Assembly: GCA_028684345.1 (NCBI GenBank)
Contig: JAQUGB010000121.1
Coordinates: forward strand, 1 to 5,486
Source: Tepidiphilus sp.
GTDB lineage: Bacteria; Pseudomonadota; Gammaproteobacteria; Burkholderiales; Rhodocyclaceae
DNA length: 5,486 bases
Direction of reading: 5' to 3'
Shown: one piece after another, positions 4,348 through 5,486 of the stretch
Position numbering within the stretch: the stretch's first letter is position 1
How the letters are laid out: each line of letters starts with the position of its first letter
Program-made: the position numbers and the translations under genes
Notes under the pieces: model-generated
Database searches by the model: none
Seen by the model: only the letters and a program-made list of their open reading frames with translations
What the model was told of the DNA's origin: nothing

Positions 4348-5486
4348 GTTCGAGCGGCGCCACCGACAGCAGTAACCGCTTGATGCCCACCTCGGAGCCG
4401 AAGCGCACGCTCGCCTGAGCGTGTGCCCCCGCGCCTTCCACCGCCAGAATCACCCCCTCGCCGAAGCGCGGATGGCGCACCCGCTCGCCGCTGCGCCAGC
4501 CGTTGGCTGCCGTCGTCGCCGGGGCGGAAGCGCGCGACGGTGTCGGCTGTGGCGCTTTCTGCTCGCGACGCCTGGCGTTGAGCCACAGCAAGAGCTCCGC
4601 CGGGATCTCCTCAAGAAAACGCGAGGGCTGATGGTATTCGGTCTGCCCGTGCAGCATGCGGATGTCGGCCCAGGAGAGATAAAGGCGCTGGCGCGCCCGG
4701 GTCACCGCCACGTACATCAAGCGCCGCTCCTCTTCCACCCCACCGTCGGCGTACAGGCTGTTCTGATGGGGAAAGAGCCCTTCCTCCAGCCCGGTGAGGA
4801 AGACGACGTCGAACTCCAGCCCCTTCGAGGCGTGCACCGTCATCAGCTGCACCGCCGCCTGCCCCGCCTCGGCCTGCTGCTCGCCGGATTCGAGCGCGGC
4901 GTGCTGCAGGAAGAGGGCGAGCATCTCGTGCCCCTGCGCCTCGATCCCCTCGATCGCCATCTGGGCGACGAAATCGCTCGCCGCGCTCACGAGTTCATCG
5001 AGGTTCTCCAGCCGGTCGCCCCCGTCGCGCTCGGCGGCGTAGTGCGCACGCAGCCCCGAACCGGCGATCACCCGCTCGACGAGTTCCGGCAGCGGCACCT
5101 CGCGCGTCTGCTCGCGCAGGCGTTCGAGCAGCTGGAGGAATCCTTGCAGCGCCGCCCCCGGGCGGCCGGGGATACAAGCGGCCGCCGCACTGATGCCGGT
5201 CTGCCCGTTGCGTTGCGCCGCCAGCGCCTCCAGCGTGCGCGCCCCGATGCCGCGCGGCGGGAAGTTCACCACCCGCAGGAAGGCCGTCTCGTCATCGGGC
5301 AGCAACAGCAGCCGCAGGTAGGCGAGCGCGTGCTTGATTTCGGCGCGGTCGAAGAACCGCTGCCCGCCATGGACGCGGTACGGAATGCCGGCCGCGAGCA
5401 GCGCATGCTCCAGCGCGCGCGACTGGGCGTTCGCCCGATAGAGCACGGCGATCTGCTCGGCCGAGACGCCCTCGCGCAGCAGATTG
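4340..5486 (-). CDS. uvrD: UvrD/PcrA-type superfamily 1 DNA helicase (C-terminal half, 5' end outside window)
   Basis: This enzyme is an ATP-driven 3'-5' DNA helicase of nucleotide excision and mismatch repair that also clears proteins from DNA. About 381 C-terminal residues are visible; the frame stays open to the right edge, so the GTG near 5446 is internal and the Walker A, II and III motifs lie outside. The fragment begins just before motif IV (QIAVLYRANAQSR), then IPYRVHGGQRFFDRAEIKHA and LAYLRL of domain 2B/2A, then motif V region QLMTVHASKGLEFDVVFLTG and LEEGLFPH (about 4770-4860), and motif VI EEERRLMYVAVTRARQRLYL (about 4675-4738). The C terminus has a UvrD/PcrA-type Tudor-like domain, GERVRHPRFGEGVILAVEG through GIKRLLLSVAPLERL, which argues against Rep. 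It converges on the ParA-like gene with 11 bp between. Complete UvrD proteins are about 720-760 residues, so half is missing here. Confidence 0.93.
   Translation of the reverse strand, partial: NLLREGVSAEQIAVLYRANAQSRALEHALLAAGIPYRVHGGQRFFDRAEIKHALAYLRLLLLPDDETAFLRVVNFPPRGIGARTLEALAAQRNGQTGISAAAACIPGRPGAALQGFLQLLERLREQTREVPLPELVERVIAGSGLRAHYAAERDGGDRLENLDELVSAASDFVAQMAIEGIEAQGHEMLALFLQHAALESGEQQAEAGQAAVQLMTVHASKGLEFDVVFLTGLEEGLFPHQNSLYADGGVEEERRLMYVAVTRARQRLYLSWADIRMLHGQTEYHQPSRFLEEIPAELLLWLNARRREQKAPQPTPSRASAPATTAANGWRSGERVRHPRFGEGVILAVEGAGAHAQASVRFGSEVGIKRLLLSVAPLERL

Noticed and set aside
3414..4586. Long antisense open frame (390 codons) across the ParA-like gene and the uvrD 3' end
   Set aside because: Composition is Arg/Gly/Glu-rich with no recognisable domain, and it lies opposite a gene with clear Walker motifs. 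Such shadow frames are usual in high-GC coding DNA.
5444..5446. GTG as the start of the helicase gene
   Set aside because: The frame is open and homologous upstream to the window edge (NLLREGVSAEQIA leading into motif IV), so this codon is an internal valine.

Overview
The window is a high-GC bacterial chromosome segment carrying one edge of a flagellar gene cluster, followed by a housekeeping helicase gene. Everything coding here looks ordinary and intact, apart from two genes cut by the window edges. The set of genes (flgBCDE divergent from flgA-flgM-flgN), the external-flagellum type of proteins, and the GC-rich codon use suggest a beta- or gammaproteobacterium. A betaproteobacterium of the Rhodocyclales/Hydrogenophilales kind is my best guess, but this is inference from style and not from a search.

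Left part (1-1701, minus strand): the start of the rod/hook operon, read right to left as flgB, flgC, flgD and the first 38 codons of flgE, with short gaps and good ribosome binding sites. Centre-left (1702-1866): a 165-170 bp divergent regulatory gap between flgB and flgA, rich in small inverted repeats sharing the heptamer CCGGCAA/TTGCCGG.

Centre (1867-3477, plus strand): flgA (P-ring chaperone, exported), then a 121 bp gap with a very good sigma-28 (FliA) promoter, then flgM (anti-sigma-28) and flgN (chaperone for hook-associated proteins), which overlap by ATGA. Sigma-28 thus drives its own inhibitor and the late-substrate chaperone, the classic late-gene feedback arrangement.

Right part (3478-5486): a ParA/Soj-type ATPase gene on the plus strand with no ParB partner in view, convergent with and only 11 bp from the 3' end of a UvrD/PcrA-type DNA helicase gene on the minus strand, whose 5' half lies outside the window. 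The two stop codons sit in opposite arms of one short inverted repeat.

I see no tRNA, rRNA, CRISPR array, insertion sequence, prophage or clear sign of horizontal transfer. No wholly new system is evident. The points most worth a second look are the orphan ParA-like ATPase at the flagellar border, the flgM promoter region, and the repeat-rich flgA/flgB divergent region.
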